Assembly (NCBI GenBank): GCA_032622095.1
Contig: CP136066.1
Span: 151,358,224 to 151,422,223 of the forward strand
Direction: 5' to 3'
Source: Siphonodentalium dalli
Lineage: Eukaryota; Mollusca; Scaphopoda; Gadilida; Siphonodentaliidae
Length of the DNA stretch: 64,000 nucleotides
Part shown: one piece after another, positions 11,621 to 23,599 of the stretch
Numbering within the stretch: the first letter of the stretch is position 1
Layout of the letters: each line of letters opens with the position of its first letter
Position numbers and translations under genes: made by a program
Notes under the pieces: generated by a model
Seen by the model: the letters and a program-made list of their open reading frames with translations, nothing else
What the model was told of the DNA's origin: nothing
The model's database searches: none

Positions 11621-13731
11621 GGATTAAGTACTATTTGGGTGGTGGTCAATTATTGTTTTAGGGACCTGTGGTGGCGAGAGGGGATTGGGGTGTCTCATCC
11701 CAACTTTTGTCAAATTGTTCAACAGTTGGAAATTTCATATACCTAACACGCCAGTTGGAAATTTCGCACCAAAAATATGTTGAAATTATTCTGTCAGTTT
11801 GATTTTCCAAAAAAGTATTAGTGGGGATTTTGTTTATAGTTTTAGACCAACATTTGCAAATGTTCCTACTTTTGGTAAACAAATTCGGACTGTACATAAT
11901 GGCCAACAGTTCGGTAAAGAAATATCCAACAAATGTAAAGCTTGAGGAAAGTCTATGATTTATCAATTTTCATGTTCAGATTTCAAAATGTTCTCACACC
12001 GGACCGCGCGAACCATGGTCGACCCGGTGTGTCCTGGTCTCTCCCCATGCAGTAACCCGTCAAAACTGATAATTAATATGGGAAAACAATCCAGGGCGTG
12101 AATTTGCCTGACGTTAGACCACTAGATGTTATGATTTTGAAATTTCCAGGTTAAGATCTACAAATGTTCTGCCCCCCCCCCCCTTATAGAACTTCTGTAA
12201 CAAGACTACTGGTCCATTTATAGAACAGACTACAATAATATTCAGGCTAGTGAAGGAACAGTTGGGGAAAGTCAGAGCCAAACTGGTGTGCACAATTGGA
12301 ATTACGCACAAACCTCTGAGTTTGGTGTGGTTCAATGAGGTGTATAGTTGGGAATTTTAAGGTGGACACCCCTTCCCAACGCGGAGACCCTCTATAATCA
12401 CGTCCCTGGGTCGAGACTGCGAAACGCAGCATCAACTCACTCTCTTAATCATAACATGTCATTACTGGAGTGAAGACAGTTGTCAGTAAACAAATTGGCG
12501 TTCCGTATAGTTATCTAAGTTCTAGAAGCCGCCTCGATACTTTGAACATAAAACATGGCTTAAATGACAAATTTATCAATGAGATTCGGCCATGAAATCT
12601 TGCAGTAAATAGATTAATGCATAGCTGACTGCTATTTCAGAGAATTAATGTACTTTATTTCAGAGAATTAATGTACTTTTGAGTGAGAAAATTTTAGTGA
12701 AAGATTACCAGTCAATGGGATACATCTATACCCGTTCCAAATCGCTGTATGTGCTGCATTGAAAGTACGCAAATGACCGTGACGAATTTCACCGATTCAT
12801 CGGTACCCGTACCCGTCGGACGGGTATCGCAAGCTCGCTAATAACACCTACTGAATCGAAACAGACATAATGTAATTAGCGTCGATTCGGCGTTAATCGG
12901 ATTAATTATACCGGCATTTGGAAAAAAAACTTGATTTCGGCCAAACATATCTGACCAGGAATGAATATTATGATATCATTGTGTGGGCAAATGACTCTCA
13001 TATAATATAGATGTTTTAATTAGCTCCAAGATCCAAATGTTTCCCACATACACAAACGATATATGTAGTGAAATGTTGAAAATTATACAATTTTTTAAAT
13101 TTCGGCCGCCATATTGGATTTGGTTTTTGTCGGATTTTTGGCTAATTTGTAAGCGCTGTATATTGGCATAAGGAATCGTGTTGGAAAATAAAACCACATG
13201 TGATATTATATATACTGTAATGGCGAATAAAGAGACCTGTTGCATATATTAAACAAAATGGCCATCTTGTCTGGATTCTCTGCGGCCACTTTTTAAAAGG
13301 ACATTAAGAAAGAAAATTAGTGGGTTGATCGAAGTTGAGTCTTGCGGGGTCGACCAATACCAATGGTCGACCAATACCTCCTGGACTATATACTATCGGA
13401 AGTATTTGAATAGTATAGAAGTGGGCACGGATCTTATGTTGCCTGGAGTGGACGTGGCTACAAATCGTCTTCCCGTCCACCCATCTTGTGAATAAGATTA
13501 ACTCCGGTTATGACAGAAGTGACGTGTATTTACATATCTATATATCTATATTTGCGAATGTCTGTCTGTTTGCTCTATATAAATTTGCGGGGGACCATCT
13601 ATAGATGGCAACAAAGGGGTCTAACAGGGGTAACTTTTTACGAGGAAGATAATGGTGCGGATTAGAACTTTTTAAAGTAACGCTGTTGTTGTTAGAGGCA
13701 GACAGGAGGGGGGGGGGGGGCAGCAATTTTT
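11621..13731. other. Intergenic, no gene seen
   Basis: AT-rich with a C run at about 12172-12183. A 24-bp unit is duplicated at 12633-12680. GCCATATTGG and ATGGCCATCTTG blocks occur near 13090-13270 and recall similar blocks in the long-inverted-repeat element at 19955-21886. No coding segment is supported. Confidence 0.4.
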
Positions 13732-14130
13732 TTCACCGATTCCCACCAAAGTTATACATAATCATCTCCATGATATGAGAAATCTAATGATGTTGTTTGA
13801 AGATGTCAAAAGTGGCGACGTTCGAGTCAGGGGTGCACTGAAGGGGAGAGGCACCAAAATTGATAACACTATTTTTAACTACGATTTCCACCAAATTGAT
13901 ACACATTCTTCTCCATGATACGAGGAATATAATCGTGTGATTTAAAGACGCCAATTGCAAATTGGTGCCGTATGTGTGAGAGATGGGGGATCTAAATTTG
14001 ATAAGAATTTGTTTAGTTACATAGGAGAACTAACAATGATCAAAATATTTTTGTCGCCGATATTCACCAAAGTTATATATAGAATAATTATCCATAATTT
14101 GTCCTAAGGATTTTTTTTGCATTCAAATTT
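13732..14130. repeat. Three diverged tandem units with CACCAAAGTTAT motif
   Basis: Blocks of the form CACC-AA-(G/T)TTAT-ACA...CTCCATGATA recur at about 13735, 13885 and 14060, a period of roughly 155-170 bp. Divergence is high. Confidence 0.5.
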
Positions 14131-14800
14131 CACAACCTCGACAAATGGTGACCGAATTAAGTCACTTGAACAATTATATCTTCTCAACAGTCATAGTTAT
14201 ATGCATAGGGACGGGAATCAGGGCATTCATATAGTGAGCTAGAAAAGCAGATACATAGAAGAAAGCATTAAAAGATATACTTGCAGAATGAGGGACATTG
14301 AACCGTCAGAGGATGGTATGTTAGAATGGCTCATGTACTATAACACAATTGAGTGTGTCCAATTCAAGATATTTTCCACCAAAAAAAGATACGATTCTTC
14401 AAAAGAGATGGAAGTGAATAGAAGGCCTGTTAAAAAAAGGTAGTCACAGTGTGGAGTCAAATATAGTTTCTTATGAGATAATAGAAAACACATTCAGTAG
14501 CACGTGGCTTTTCAAGACCCCCCCCCCCCCAATATTGACATATGCCAAGGGTACATCTGCCCGATACAGACGATTTCTTTCATTTATTTTAGAACAGACT
14601 CATATAGCCAAACATAATAAACTAAAAATATCGTTCTCTGTCCGGTACATGTACGTATAGCCAATATATAACCACATTTCTTTTAAACTGAGAAAAATTA
14701 ACCAGTATAGTACCATGAACAGAGGAGCACCTGGACATGTCTTTGAATCATCTGCATCTTCATGGAGATATGATAAACAGGTGTCCTCAAAATCTTGAGT
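14131..14800. other. Intergenic, no gene seen
   Basis: No coding segment supported; a C run occurs near 14520. Confidence 0.4.
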
Positions 14801-14804
14801 TTAA

Positions 14805-15298
14805 AGGCCCACTTAATTTTCGAGTCACTGATTAGTTATTATATAGTGACTTGATATACGGTTTTAATAACAATCTATGCCATAAAATATGATAAAAATC
14901 TATAATTCATCACCATTTGAAATGTCTGTGTCTCAGAAGATGCCCATAGAGAAATAGAAAACAGCTGAAATCATAGAAAGATTACCACCGTTTTGCATCC
15001 AGAATGCATCAGAATTCAAACTATAAATGTATTTTCAATAGAAGGGGAATAACCCTATCTCTAAGATTTAGAGTTATACCTCCTCCATTGAAAATAATAC
15101 AATTTGAACTACAATCCAGATGAGAAAAAAAAAACACGTCAGTAACTCAACAAAAACAACATATTCGCAGTTTACTACAACGGATAAGTTGATAATACAA
15201 TGTTTTGGAACTTCCTCTTTCAAATGGTATATAATATGGCATATATTTTAATATGTGATCGGGGGGGGGGGGGGGGGGGTCGAAAATTAAGTGGACCT
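14805..15298. mobile_element. Family-B TTAA MITE, copy 2 (494 bp)
   Basis: Termini AGGCCCACTTAATTT and AAATTAAGTGGACCT are flanked by TTAA on both sides (14801-14804, 15299-15302). The run of G inside the right terminus is 19 long (15261-15279). Same orientation as the copy at 3484. No coding capacity. Confidence 0.88.
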
Positions 15299-15302
15299 TT
15301 AA

Positions 15303-16480
15303 CCCACTGTATTGATTTACACGTATATATCTATAATTGTCGTCTTTTATTTTTGCGAAGTAATGTGTTTATGATGTTCATGTTTTGGTCCCAATAACAA
15401 ATACTTAAAAACAAGGTCAATTCCAACCACGTCGACTGTACGATTTAAAAAATTGTAACATCTGAAGTAAGCGCAGTTGCAAGTAAATAAGTAATTCTAT
15501 ATTGGTGGGACGAATTAATCGCGATAACCAAAATGCCAGTCACTCCGACAAGGCGAGCCACTGTACTTATAATCCATGCATATAAGAATTACGTTGTGTG
15601 ATGCCATTTTGGATATTCAATTTATGAGAGTACGCGTGTCAGTTTGAGCAAGAGTATTCTCTATTCCCACCAAATGCCCACAGCAGTGGGGTTCACATCA
15701 CTTTAAACTGGGCAACGCCGTGTAACCCTGCTATTATATAAGATATATATATATATATATATCTTAATTATGTATATGAAATTTATGTATTGTATTTATC
15801 GTATGCAAGCATGTGTATTTCGGATCAGAGTGAGCAAAATCATACTGTACCATTACACATGTCTTGGGTTGTATAAATGTTGGAATATACAAAATAGTAA
15901 TTGGTGGAAAGAACCAGGCTAATATAATTTTGTTTCATAATATTGTGATAGGAGCTGGTGGTGGTAAGGGAGCGGATTATTTTCCCGACCCTGTTTCTGC
16001 AATTTTGTTAATACCCCCCCCCCCCCCCCCAGGTCATGGGTATAATACGATTTAATTATTAATTTTTCTTGTGTAGGCCACATGGTGTTTTCTTAGTGAC
16101 AAAACGGACAGCGGATCTTAAAAAACGAAGCAGTCTTTTCTTTTTCCCCATTTGGAATTGATGGTGATTAATCACTTCGATGTTAATCCATACATATTTA
16201 TTTATAACTAACAACAAATAAACATCAATATATTTCAAGCGCGAGATAACCTAGTCATTTTGATATTTCGTTGTGGTGGGGTAGGGGTACATTTTTTAAC
16301 ATGCTACCCTATTTCGAAATCATAGAATCCTGATTTTGTGAGCATATAAATAGATCTTAACAAGGAAGGCATATTATACTATTTAGACAGTTTCTTAAAA
16401 GATGTACTATGATGTCTCCCGGGCCACAAATACAACAACGTGTTTTTTTTATATATATATAACATCCCATTTCTAGACTA
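15303..16480. other. Intergenic, no gene seen
   Basis: Contains a short TA dinucleotide run near 15745 and a 17-base C run near 16014. No coding segment is supported. Confidence 0.4.
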
Positions 16481-16840
16481 CAAATACCTTTTTATGTGAA
16501 TAAAATAAAGCCAAAACTGAAGATTTGGTATGTTATTTTGTCTATAAAGGCATAATAAAGTGTTTTTTTTTTTTTAGCAAAATATCTGAATCAAAAAGGC
16601 ATTTTGTCTTGATGGAGAGTGCAGCTGAGTGCTAACAACTTTCTGTTCTAAAATATCCCAAATAGCTGTATGTATTATACCAGAACAAAATCTAAATAAA
16701 ATCAATATTATAGATCGTCTATCTGGAGCTTCGCCGAACGTATTATATAGATTCAATTAAGGCTATAAAATAATAGATAAGAATTGAAGACACCTGTCCG
16801 GAAAAGGTTCTATCATATTAAAATCAATTTTATTTAGGAT
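16480..16840. repeat. Interspersed repeat related to family D
   Basis: Its first part matches 6680-6960. From about 16756 (TAAAATAATAGATA...GAAGACACCTGTCCGG) it matches 53395-53475 inside the TTAA element at 53356. It is probably a degraded or rearranged family-D copy. Confidence 0.65.
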
Positions 16841-17906
16841 TTCTTATCACACCCGCGGGACAGATTTAAGGGCATATTAAGAACATAAATCCGCGCGAAA
16901 GCAGAAGGCGCATGGCATATAACATGCGTACCAAGGAGGAGAACTCTATCTTATTAGAACCCTCAATCAGGACAGATGGCTTTTCAACTGTGTAGATTTC
17001 ACCACGATCTTACGATCGAAATAAACCAGTTTCATCAGTAGTTTATTCACAAAATAGCTATTCGTCGTCTTGAAATCTGGATTTATAAAAAATGTGTTGT
17101 TGATGTTGTTGTAATGCTGATCCGGAAGAGATAAACCATATTTAGTCAAATACAGCAATAATCAGAACATTAAAAAATCGTAATCATTGAATGAGTGTAT
17201 ATTTGAAATGAGTGGTTTAGATGCGCTGTGCATGATTATATTACTCAATATTGCCTAAATTAAGACAAATCTACAAATATTTTTCGCCTGATGTCGTCTA
17301 ATATACGAACACATAGTTTCTCAATTAATCAACATGCAGGGTTTATTTTTTCTCCAGTGAAGATTACATCCTTCTTTATTGTGACTGAATTTAAATGCCC
17401 TGTTATCTAAATATATATTCTAAACAAAATGAAGTTGTGAAAAACCATAATTATGTACGTTTAAACAGATGTCAACTGATTTTGTTGATGATAACGAAAC
17501 TGCTAATATTCTTCTTTTTGAACGCCGTGGAACACGTCGCTTGTGAGGGGGGTGGGGGCGAAAGAGGTAATCACCATGATTAGGCAATACACAGGCCGTA
17601 CTGCCTAACAAGTAAACAAGAACCAAACAACAAAGACGCAGCGGTATTTATATGACGCTTTTGTCACGAATAATATACGGCTACGGATGATATTGCCTAT
17701 ATAAATAGGTTTAAAATAACCATTATTTTTCCACAGGCGACTGTGTTAGCCATATAAGTCCTTCCGGCAATAGGTTAAGCATATTTTAACTTCAAATAGT
17801 ACATTATCCATTCGAACGTCCAGTATTCCAGTGTCCCCAATTTGTTTTAAAGTTGGGTTCTTCATTAGAATGTGCGTCGCCGTATCCAGGTGATTATTTT
17901 AAGTTG
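16841..17906. other. Intergenic, downstream of MOK
   Basis: No coding segment supported. Downstream of the candidate last MOK exon on the - strand, the nearest inverse polyadenylation signal seen is TTTATT near 17375. Confidence 0.35.
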
Positions 17907-17910
17907 TTAA

Positions 17911-18149
17911 CTCTTTCTATACTAAATTGATTCTCCCATTCAGTTATAAAAGTACACATTGGAATGGTCTATATTCATTTGAATGAGTGTCCAGAAAATG
18001 AGCAGACGGCAGACATACAAAAACATAATACAAGTTCAGAAGGATTCATATTCACTGGTGGGAAATAACAATAAGTTTGTTGAACTTTTTATCTCAACAT
18101 GTCCTAAGGGCCGGAACTACTCGTCAATGAGTATTTAGTATAGAAAGGG
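17911..18149. mobile_element. piggyBac-like TTAA MITE, family I copy 1 (239 bp)
   Basis: Starts CTCTTTCTATACTAAA and ends TTTAGTATAGAAAGGG, flanked by TTAA on each side (17907-17910, 18150-18153). A pyrimidine-rich CYCTTT terminus with TTAA duplication is typical of piggyBac. No coding capacity. It lies just past the stop codon of the candidate last MOK exon. Confidence 0.85.
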
Positions 18150-18219
18150 TTAAACGTTATCCCTATGGGAATGGTAGAGTTGTTCAATAAAGAGTAGCAC
18201 AGATTGCTACCTATGAGCT

Positions 18220-18369
18220 TTAAGGACATATGCGGAAGAGCAAGAAATTTGCAAAGACATCAGGTCGGTTCCACACAGTACGTTCCGTCGTTGTTCCAGA
18301 GGAGGCTCGCGTCGAATCGTTCATGAGAAGCATACTCCCTATAGAAGACATCGTATATTTGTTGATCAG
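18220..18369 (-). CDS. MOK: MOK kinase, candidate terminal exon (recognised exon 12)
   Basis: On the - strand an acceptor (CACTATAG) opens a phase-0 frame of 49 codons ending at TAA. It matches the phase-0 end of the previous exon 1163 bases away. The encoded tail (SSIGSMLLMNDS, then RPDVFANFLLF) is locally more GC-rich than its surroundings. It has no catalytic motif. MOK tails are poorly conserved, so homology does not help. A competing acceptor (TATGCAG) gives another phase-0 frame ending at TGA near 18254, and the opposite strand also has a 78-codon frame. The exon is plausible; the exact frame is unsure. Confidence 0.45.
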   Translation of the reverse strand: MINKYTMSSIGSMLLMNDSTRASSGTTTERTVWNRPDVFANFLLFRICP

Positions 18370-19269
18370 CTATAGTGTATATGTACTTCGCAAGGTCGCC
18401 AACAAACTGCATAGCAGAGTTATGTCACCCCACGACGCTGGTCTGGCCACTACCACCATGTACTAAATGTAAGCTTTTCTTACATTGTTATTAAAGACTT
18501 TTGTCCCCTATACAGATTAGACAGAATTAAGTAAACGAGGAGATGGCTCCACATAAGCGCCTGGTGCCCGGCTTGATGTCAAATCATCTTCTCTCTCAGA
18601 CTTGCCATACTTAAGTACATGTACATCATCTTGTAAATTATTATATAAAACTGGGATACTAAATAAATAATATTTACACCAAGTAAATAAGTCTCTGAAA
18701 CGAGCTTGGTATATACAGTCCCCTAATTCCCCTAAACAACTCCAATTCTACAAATTATTCGCTTCGCAAGATGTACCTGTGTTGAGTAACCGTGAATTTA
18801 TATATGTCATATGCATGGTAACAGCCATTTTTATGGGTTTTCCTGAACTTTTCATATTGCAAAAATAGACACTAGTCTAAGTACACGGCTAAGCACGTGA
18901 CGACAGTGGTGTGTCCAGCGTAGCGAAGGGACAGAACTAGCTGCCTTGTAGTTTTGGATCGCGATATTGGTACTGCGTGGAGCTGATCACAAAAGACAGG
19001 AATGTGTCTTGCTGATGAATTGATATTATGCATAACTACATGTAAAGAACTTCATCATCCGTATTTCAAATAGTGTCCATAGAAACCATACTTTGGATTT
19101 TTTGGAGGCTGAAAAAAAAAAGAAGAAAATAATTGTTTATATACTTAATGTAGAATTGCAACATTGACATCACATGCACGGTAATCCCAAACATAACTTG
19201 ACACAAGGGCATCACATGATACACAATATTAGAATTCCACACAGATGCACAATCCGAATTAACGCTCCC

Positions 19270-19440
19270 AAATTACGATTTCTTTGGCGTCGCGGGGGTA
19301 CAAAATATAGATTGATCTCATCTCTATTTTTTAAATTTGTTATTTCTAGAGCTGTGTACTTATTTGTGGCCTGGAAAAAAACTCTAAAATCGAGTGGTAA
19401 TACAGCCAAATTTCGTGATACTCATTTCCACAGTCTGCAC
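19270..19440. repeat. Fragment of a family-A element
   Basis: Matches the middle of family A with many changes (TTTGGCGTCGC...GGGGGTA, TTTAAATTTGTTATT, ACTCTAAAATCGAGTGG). The overlapping 109-codon + strand frame is probably a by-product of this repeat. Confidence 0.5.
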
Positions 19441-19532
19441 AATCAACTGCTTTGTTCCATTTTAAAATCGCATTTTAACACAGAATGGTGGTTTGACAAT
19501 TAAAGATATTTATATTAATAATTAGTACTAAC

Positions 19533-19736
19533 TTTCTGCGATGTCGTGAGCGAATTTGTTATCTCTGGAAGATAGGCTTCAGATCCATAGGCATATTTGG
19601 CGTTGGTATTAAGGAGCGGGTTGTTAAGTGACGTGGCATTCGGGTAGTATGAAGGTTTATTGTTGTGCATTTTCACCCGAGGTAGAAGACCGGTGTGGTT
19701 GCCATACTGGAAGGTTTGTGTTGTTCGTTTCCTCCG
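19533..19736 (-). CDS. MOK: MOK kinase, C-terminal tail exon (recognised exon 11)
   Basis: A 204-base exon, 68 codons, phase 0 at both ends, bordered by acceptor ATTCCAG and donor GTTAGT. It reads RRKRTTQTFQYGNHTG near the start and LNNPLLNTNAKYAYGSEAY in the middle, ending TSQK. It lacks an internal Met-initiated long frame and is easy to miss. The basic start and Ser/Thr/Asn-rich body suit the variable regulatory tail of MOK kinases. Placement in MOK rests on strand, phase and spacing, not on homology. Confidence 0.68.
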
Positions 19737-19954
19737 CTGGAATCCAATAAGAAAACCAAAATTGAGAAAACATACGCTAAATCCCTATTATTACTTCTGT
19801 TATATCGATCTATTTAAAACGCATTCCACACTAAAATAGTTTCAATGCCCGTACACATATAATATATAATGTATAACGGATGAGAAACGATTTACATTGG
19901 CACATATATGAAGCTAGTTGCTTGTCGCATATTATGGATGGTGATATGATATAT

Positions 19955-21886
19955 TAGTCCGGGAGTAAAGTAAAAATTCTCTGTTAATTTTTTTTCACTA
20001 TATATTGTGATTGTGGGTGGTGCATACACCAATTTGAGTATTTCCTATAATCCAATATGGTGTCCAACATGGCCGCCGTAGTATAACATATGAACTAAGT
20101 CAGTTTAATCTGTTATGTTGGAAAATATGTTCATCAACTATACACAAATTTATATATTATTTGGATGCTATTACTTTTTACTACTGATTGTAGGAAAAAC
20201 TGGCACTCCATTAGAAAGATGGCTGCCAAATTGGCGACCGGAATGCGAAAAATATGATTTTGTTCACTCATATCCAAATGACTAGATCCACTCTGGTAAT
20301 ATATTGCAATATTGCGCGTTTCAGTTTATTGAACTTTATTTCAACACATTATATTTCTCTTAAACTGTTTATCGATAAGTTGATAATCATACAGTGTATT
20401 TGTTCTCAATAAAACGAGTTACAAGTACATGATTTCTTTTAACGTCTTATGAAGGGAATTTGATTAGTCCAGCAGTTGGTGTATGTTGGTAGGTTACGGT
20501 TATGTAGTATGTATGCTACAAGTTCGAACATACGTACTGCGTAGATATGCAAATAAATCTCCCCAGAACTCACCAAAGTTATGCATTTGGTGAGACGTAT
20601 CAGACTCAAGAAGACTAAAGTGCAGATTCAAGACAAAAACCCAAATTGTATGTCCTTCAGGTGAAGCATGAGTTCGGTCGGTTCTACTTCGAGGGTTGGT
20701 GATAGTTACTTATGATGAGATTATCACGACGGGGGTTACGTCAATGTTCTGAAAACGCTCAAATGTGAGTAATCGTCAGCCACCGAACATTACTCTGTAG
20801 TCAGGAGGGCTTTCTATGAAATATTTAGCATTAAACAATACTGTTAAATTGACTGTTGATTATTTCCGTAATATTTGAGCTATTTGATAATTTATTTCCT
20901 GAGCAGAGGCGTGTCAATGTTTGTCTCACTGCTTATAAACAAAAACGATGTCTCAGTCGTATAAGGCTAAATACTGATTTTGGCTGCCAGTTTGAACGAT
21001 ACTTTAGCTATTACAAAGTTGTTCAAGAATGTGTCACCAATCTAACACTTCCGATATATTTGCCACCATCTTGACTTTCAGGATTGATTGCATTGACCAT
21101 CTCAAATTTTCAATATTTTAAAGCACCAATGAGATTGATTTGTATAGGTAATAATAAGTGCTTATCTCCCTCCGTTCGGATTCGTTTCACATTGCTATTT
21201 GGCTAGAAACACGAAGTTACACCAAGATAAATTTGTTTAGGAATTGACATTGACTAAGACCAACGAAATAACAAGTGTATTGTCTCCAATGCAGATTAGC
21301 CAAATTCACGCACCAACCATGTAAACGAATAAGGACGAAATATAGAATTTAATATTTAATTTTCCGCCATTTTGACTGCCATCATAAACCATAGTAACCA
21401 TTTTAGGCTGTAATGAAGTAACTGAAAACAAATTAACATCAAATTTCATTACCAAGTAATCATAGGACATGAATAATTGGAAAAAGGAACAACAATTTAT
21501 CGCCAGTTCCAAACAGTAGAAACGGATATAAAAGATGTGAGTGAATATGTGTCTATTTTCCAAATTCACGCACCATTTGGCAGCCATCTTGCTATTGAAG
21601 TACCAATTGTTCATGTGAAACGTAGTACAATGCAATAGCATCCCAATAATATATTATATAGGATAGTGTTTTAAACAAAACGGATTAAACTGACTTAGTT
21701 CATATTTTGTAATACGTCCGACATGTTGGACGCCATCTCGGATTATAGGAAATGCTCAAGGGTGTGAACTCCACACCCACCCAGAAATTGAAGCACATGC
21801 CATCCAGAATCACAACAAGTTAAAAAAAAATACGTTAACAGAGAATTTTTACTTATCCCTAAAATTGTCCCTTTGGACTGGACTAA
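19955..21886. mobile_element. Element with long (~280 bp) inverted repeats
   Basis: The left arm (TAGTCC..., AAAAATTCTCTGTTAA, TAAGTCAGTTTAATC, GGATGCTATT, AGATGGCTGCCAAAT; 19955-20232) is matched in reverse order by the right arm (about 21570-21886). Arms are roughly 70-80% alike by eye. The interior has no recognisable transposase. The superfamily is unclear; a TA target duplication is possible at the ends but not certain. It lies in the MOK intron between exons 10 and 11. Confidence 0.75.
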
Positions 21887-21889
21887 ATG

Positions 21890-23109
21890 ATGATGAATTC
21901 ATGAATATTCACAAGCTCCATATTTGGAATGCTACTCCAGAACTTTGTCCTATAGCACTGATGCCCCGAACGAGGCTTGGTCCAACATGCTAGCGACTCA
22001 GTGATCTCGCTTATTAAAATACCAACCTCAAAAATAAAAATGGCTGATAAGTTACGCTACTACAACTCCAGTTCGTGGGTTTTGTCCACAGTTTTGAAGA
22101 GTTGTCTTCGGGGTCGGTAGATGAACCGAGATAATAATATGTACGCGTTATGCAGCAAGCTGCAAAGCAGAGTTCAGTCCACTCGCTACGCGTAAGGGAC
22201 TGAACCCTGCATGGAGCTTGTTTATGTAGTACTGTAATTTGAGGCGGACAAACATCATAAGATCGCCTCAACGACGACCATCATAATTTCCCACAAATGA
22301 GTAGCAAGATTTGTTTCCAAACAGCTATTCGTCGCCAATCGTCGGTGTCTCAGAATAAACTTACACAAAATCTGGCTCTGTAATACCTTCAGGTACTTTA
22401 TTTACGAAAATGAGCAAAAAATATTACTTCCGGTTATAGGAAAAGCAGAAATTATGTAGTTGGTCGATTAAGGTTTTTCACATATATATATGAAGATGTT
22501 CAGGGACTATATATTTGTGTGTTCCACTGGCTATATGTATTTCTGATTATTTTGATCGCTGGCATTTTTTTAAATGAAAAAAAAATTTATTCTGGGAACA
22601 ATCATTGAAAACATTTTTGCTTTCAACTGTCCATGTTGTTAACACACATATATAGTTTTATTTAATTAGACACCAGAATAATCAGTAAATTCTAAGTATA
22701 TGATGTTATCATCCGCAAACAAAAATAATCGGCAAATTCTATGTTGACAAATTTAAGGCTATAACTGCGGTAAAAATAGAACCCACATTCAATCTTGTGT
22801 ATTCCAATTGAGTCATCCGTAACAAATTTGAAAACAATCACATAACTATAACTGAAGTAGAACCCCAGAATTTAACCTGTATTTTCATTACAAATTATAA
22901 ATTTGAAAGGTATAGAATAATAACAACTTGAGTGATCACCCGTACAACAAATAATCAACAAATTCTAAGTCGAAAGGGGGCATAACTCCGTCAGAAAGTT
23001 TTGGACTAAACCCAAATTAGAACTTATATATTATGTCATGTTATTAACCCACACACTATTTGATAGCTATAGGATAATCATTTTGCGTTATCATCCTGAT
23101 AACAACATA
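21890..23109. other. MOK intron; diffuse old repeat
   Basis: No exon recognised. From about 22570 to 23090, phrases such as CAAATTCTAAGTCGAAAGG and GGCATAACTCCGT recur in variant form, as in an old tandem or retroelement-derived repeat. An 85-codon - strand frame (22014-22271) is unsupported. Confidence 0.4.
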
Positions 23110-23113
23110 TTAA

Positions 23114-23593
23114 AGGTACTCAATCCGAACAGAGGGTCCCCACCTCAACAGATTCCAACAACAACAATCCGATCAGAGGGTCCTATATTACTATTTCTTT
23201 GGCTTTGGGGGTAAAAAATATTTGATTCGAGTCGAGGAACCCATCAAACAAAGCTCAGAGTTATTAGATATTGATTTTTGAAATTTGTTATGTTCTCGAG
23301 ATGAGTACTAATAATTGCCGTCAATTTCGTATCCTGCTCGAGATGTGTACACCAAAACACTGTTCAAACAGACAAGGATGGATAACTCTAAAATCAAGTA
23401 GTAATAATAACGCAATTTTGACTGAGTTCTGGGCCAGAAAGTATTCCCGATAATGAAAAATAATAGATTTCTAAAATCGATATCTAACAAATCTGAGCTT
23501 TGATGGGTGACTTCCTCGACTCGAATCAAATATTTATGACCCCCGAAGCCATTGAAATAGTAATTGAGAGGAGTTTTATCGGATTGAGTACCT
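23114..23593. mobile_element. Family-A TTAA MITE, copy at 23 kb (480 bp)
   Basis: Termini AGGTACTCAATCCGA and TCGGATTGAGTACCT are flanked by TTAA on both sides (23110-23113, 23594-23597). The two halves are inverted repeats of each other (GATTCGAGTCGAGGAACCC against its inverse), so the single strand can fold back over about 170 bp per arm. No protein is encoded. It is nearly identical in length and sequence to the copy at 41274, implying recent activity. Confidence 0.92.
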
Positions 23594-23599
23594 TTAAGC

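Noticed and set aside
7870-12850. A single 5-kb hAT bounded by the GGTACGGGTA blocks
   Set aside because: The ends are only loosely alike and no 8-bp duplication was found; two separate relics are as likely.
19174-19503. 109-codon + strand frame
   Set aside because: Overlaps a family-A repeat fragment and shares its sequence with non-coding copies.
22140-22215. GC-richer patch thought to be a tRNA gene
   Set aside because: No T-arm TTCGA-type loop and no cloverleaf could be formed.
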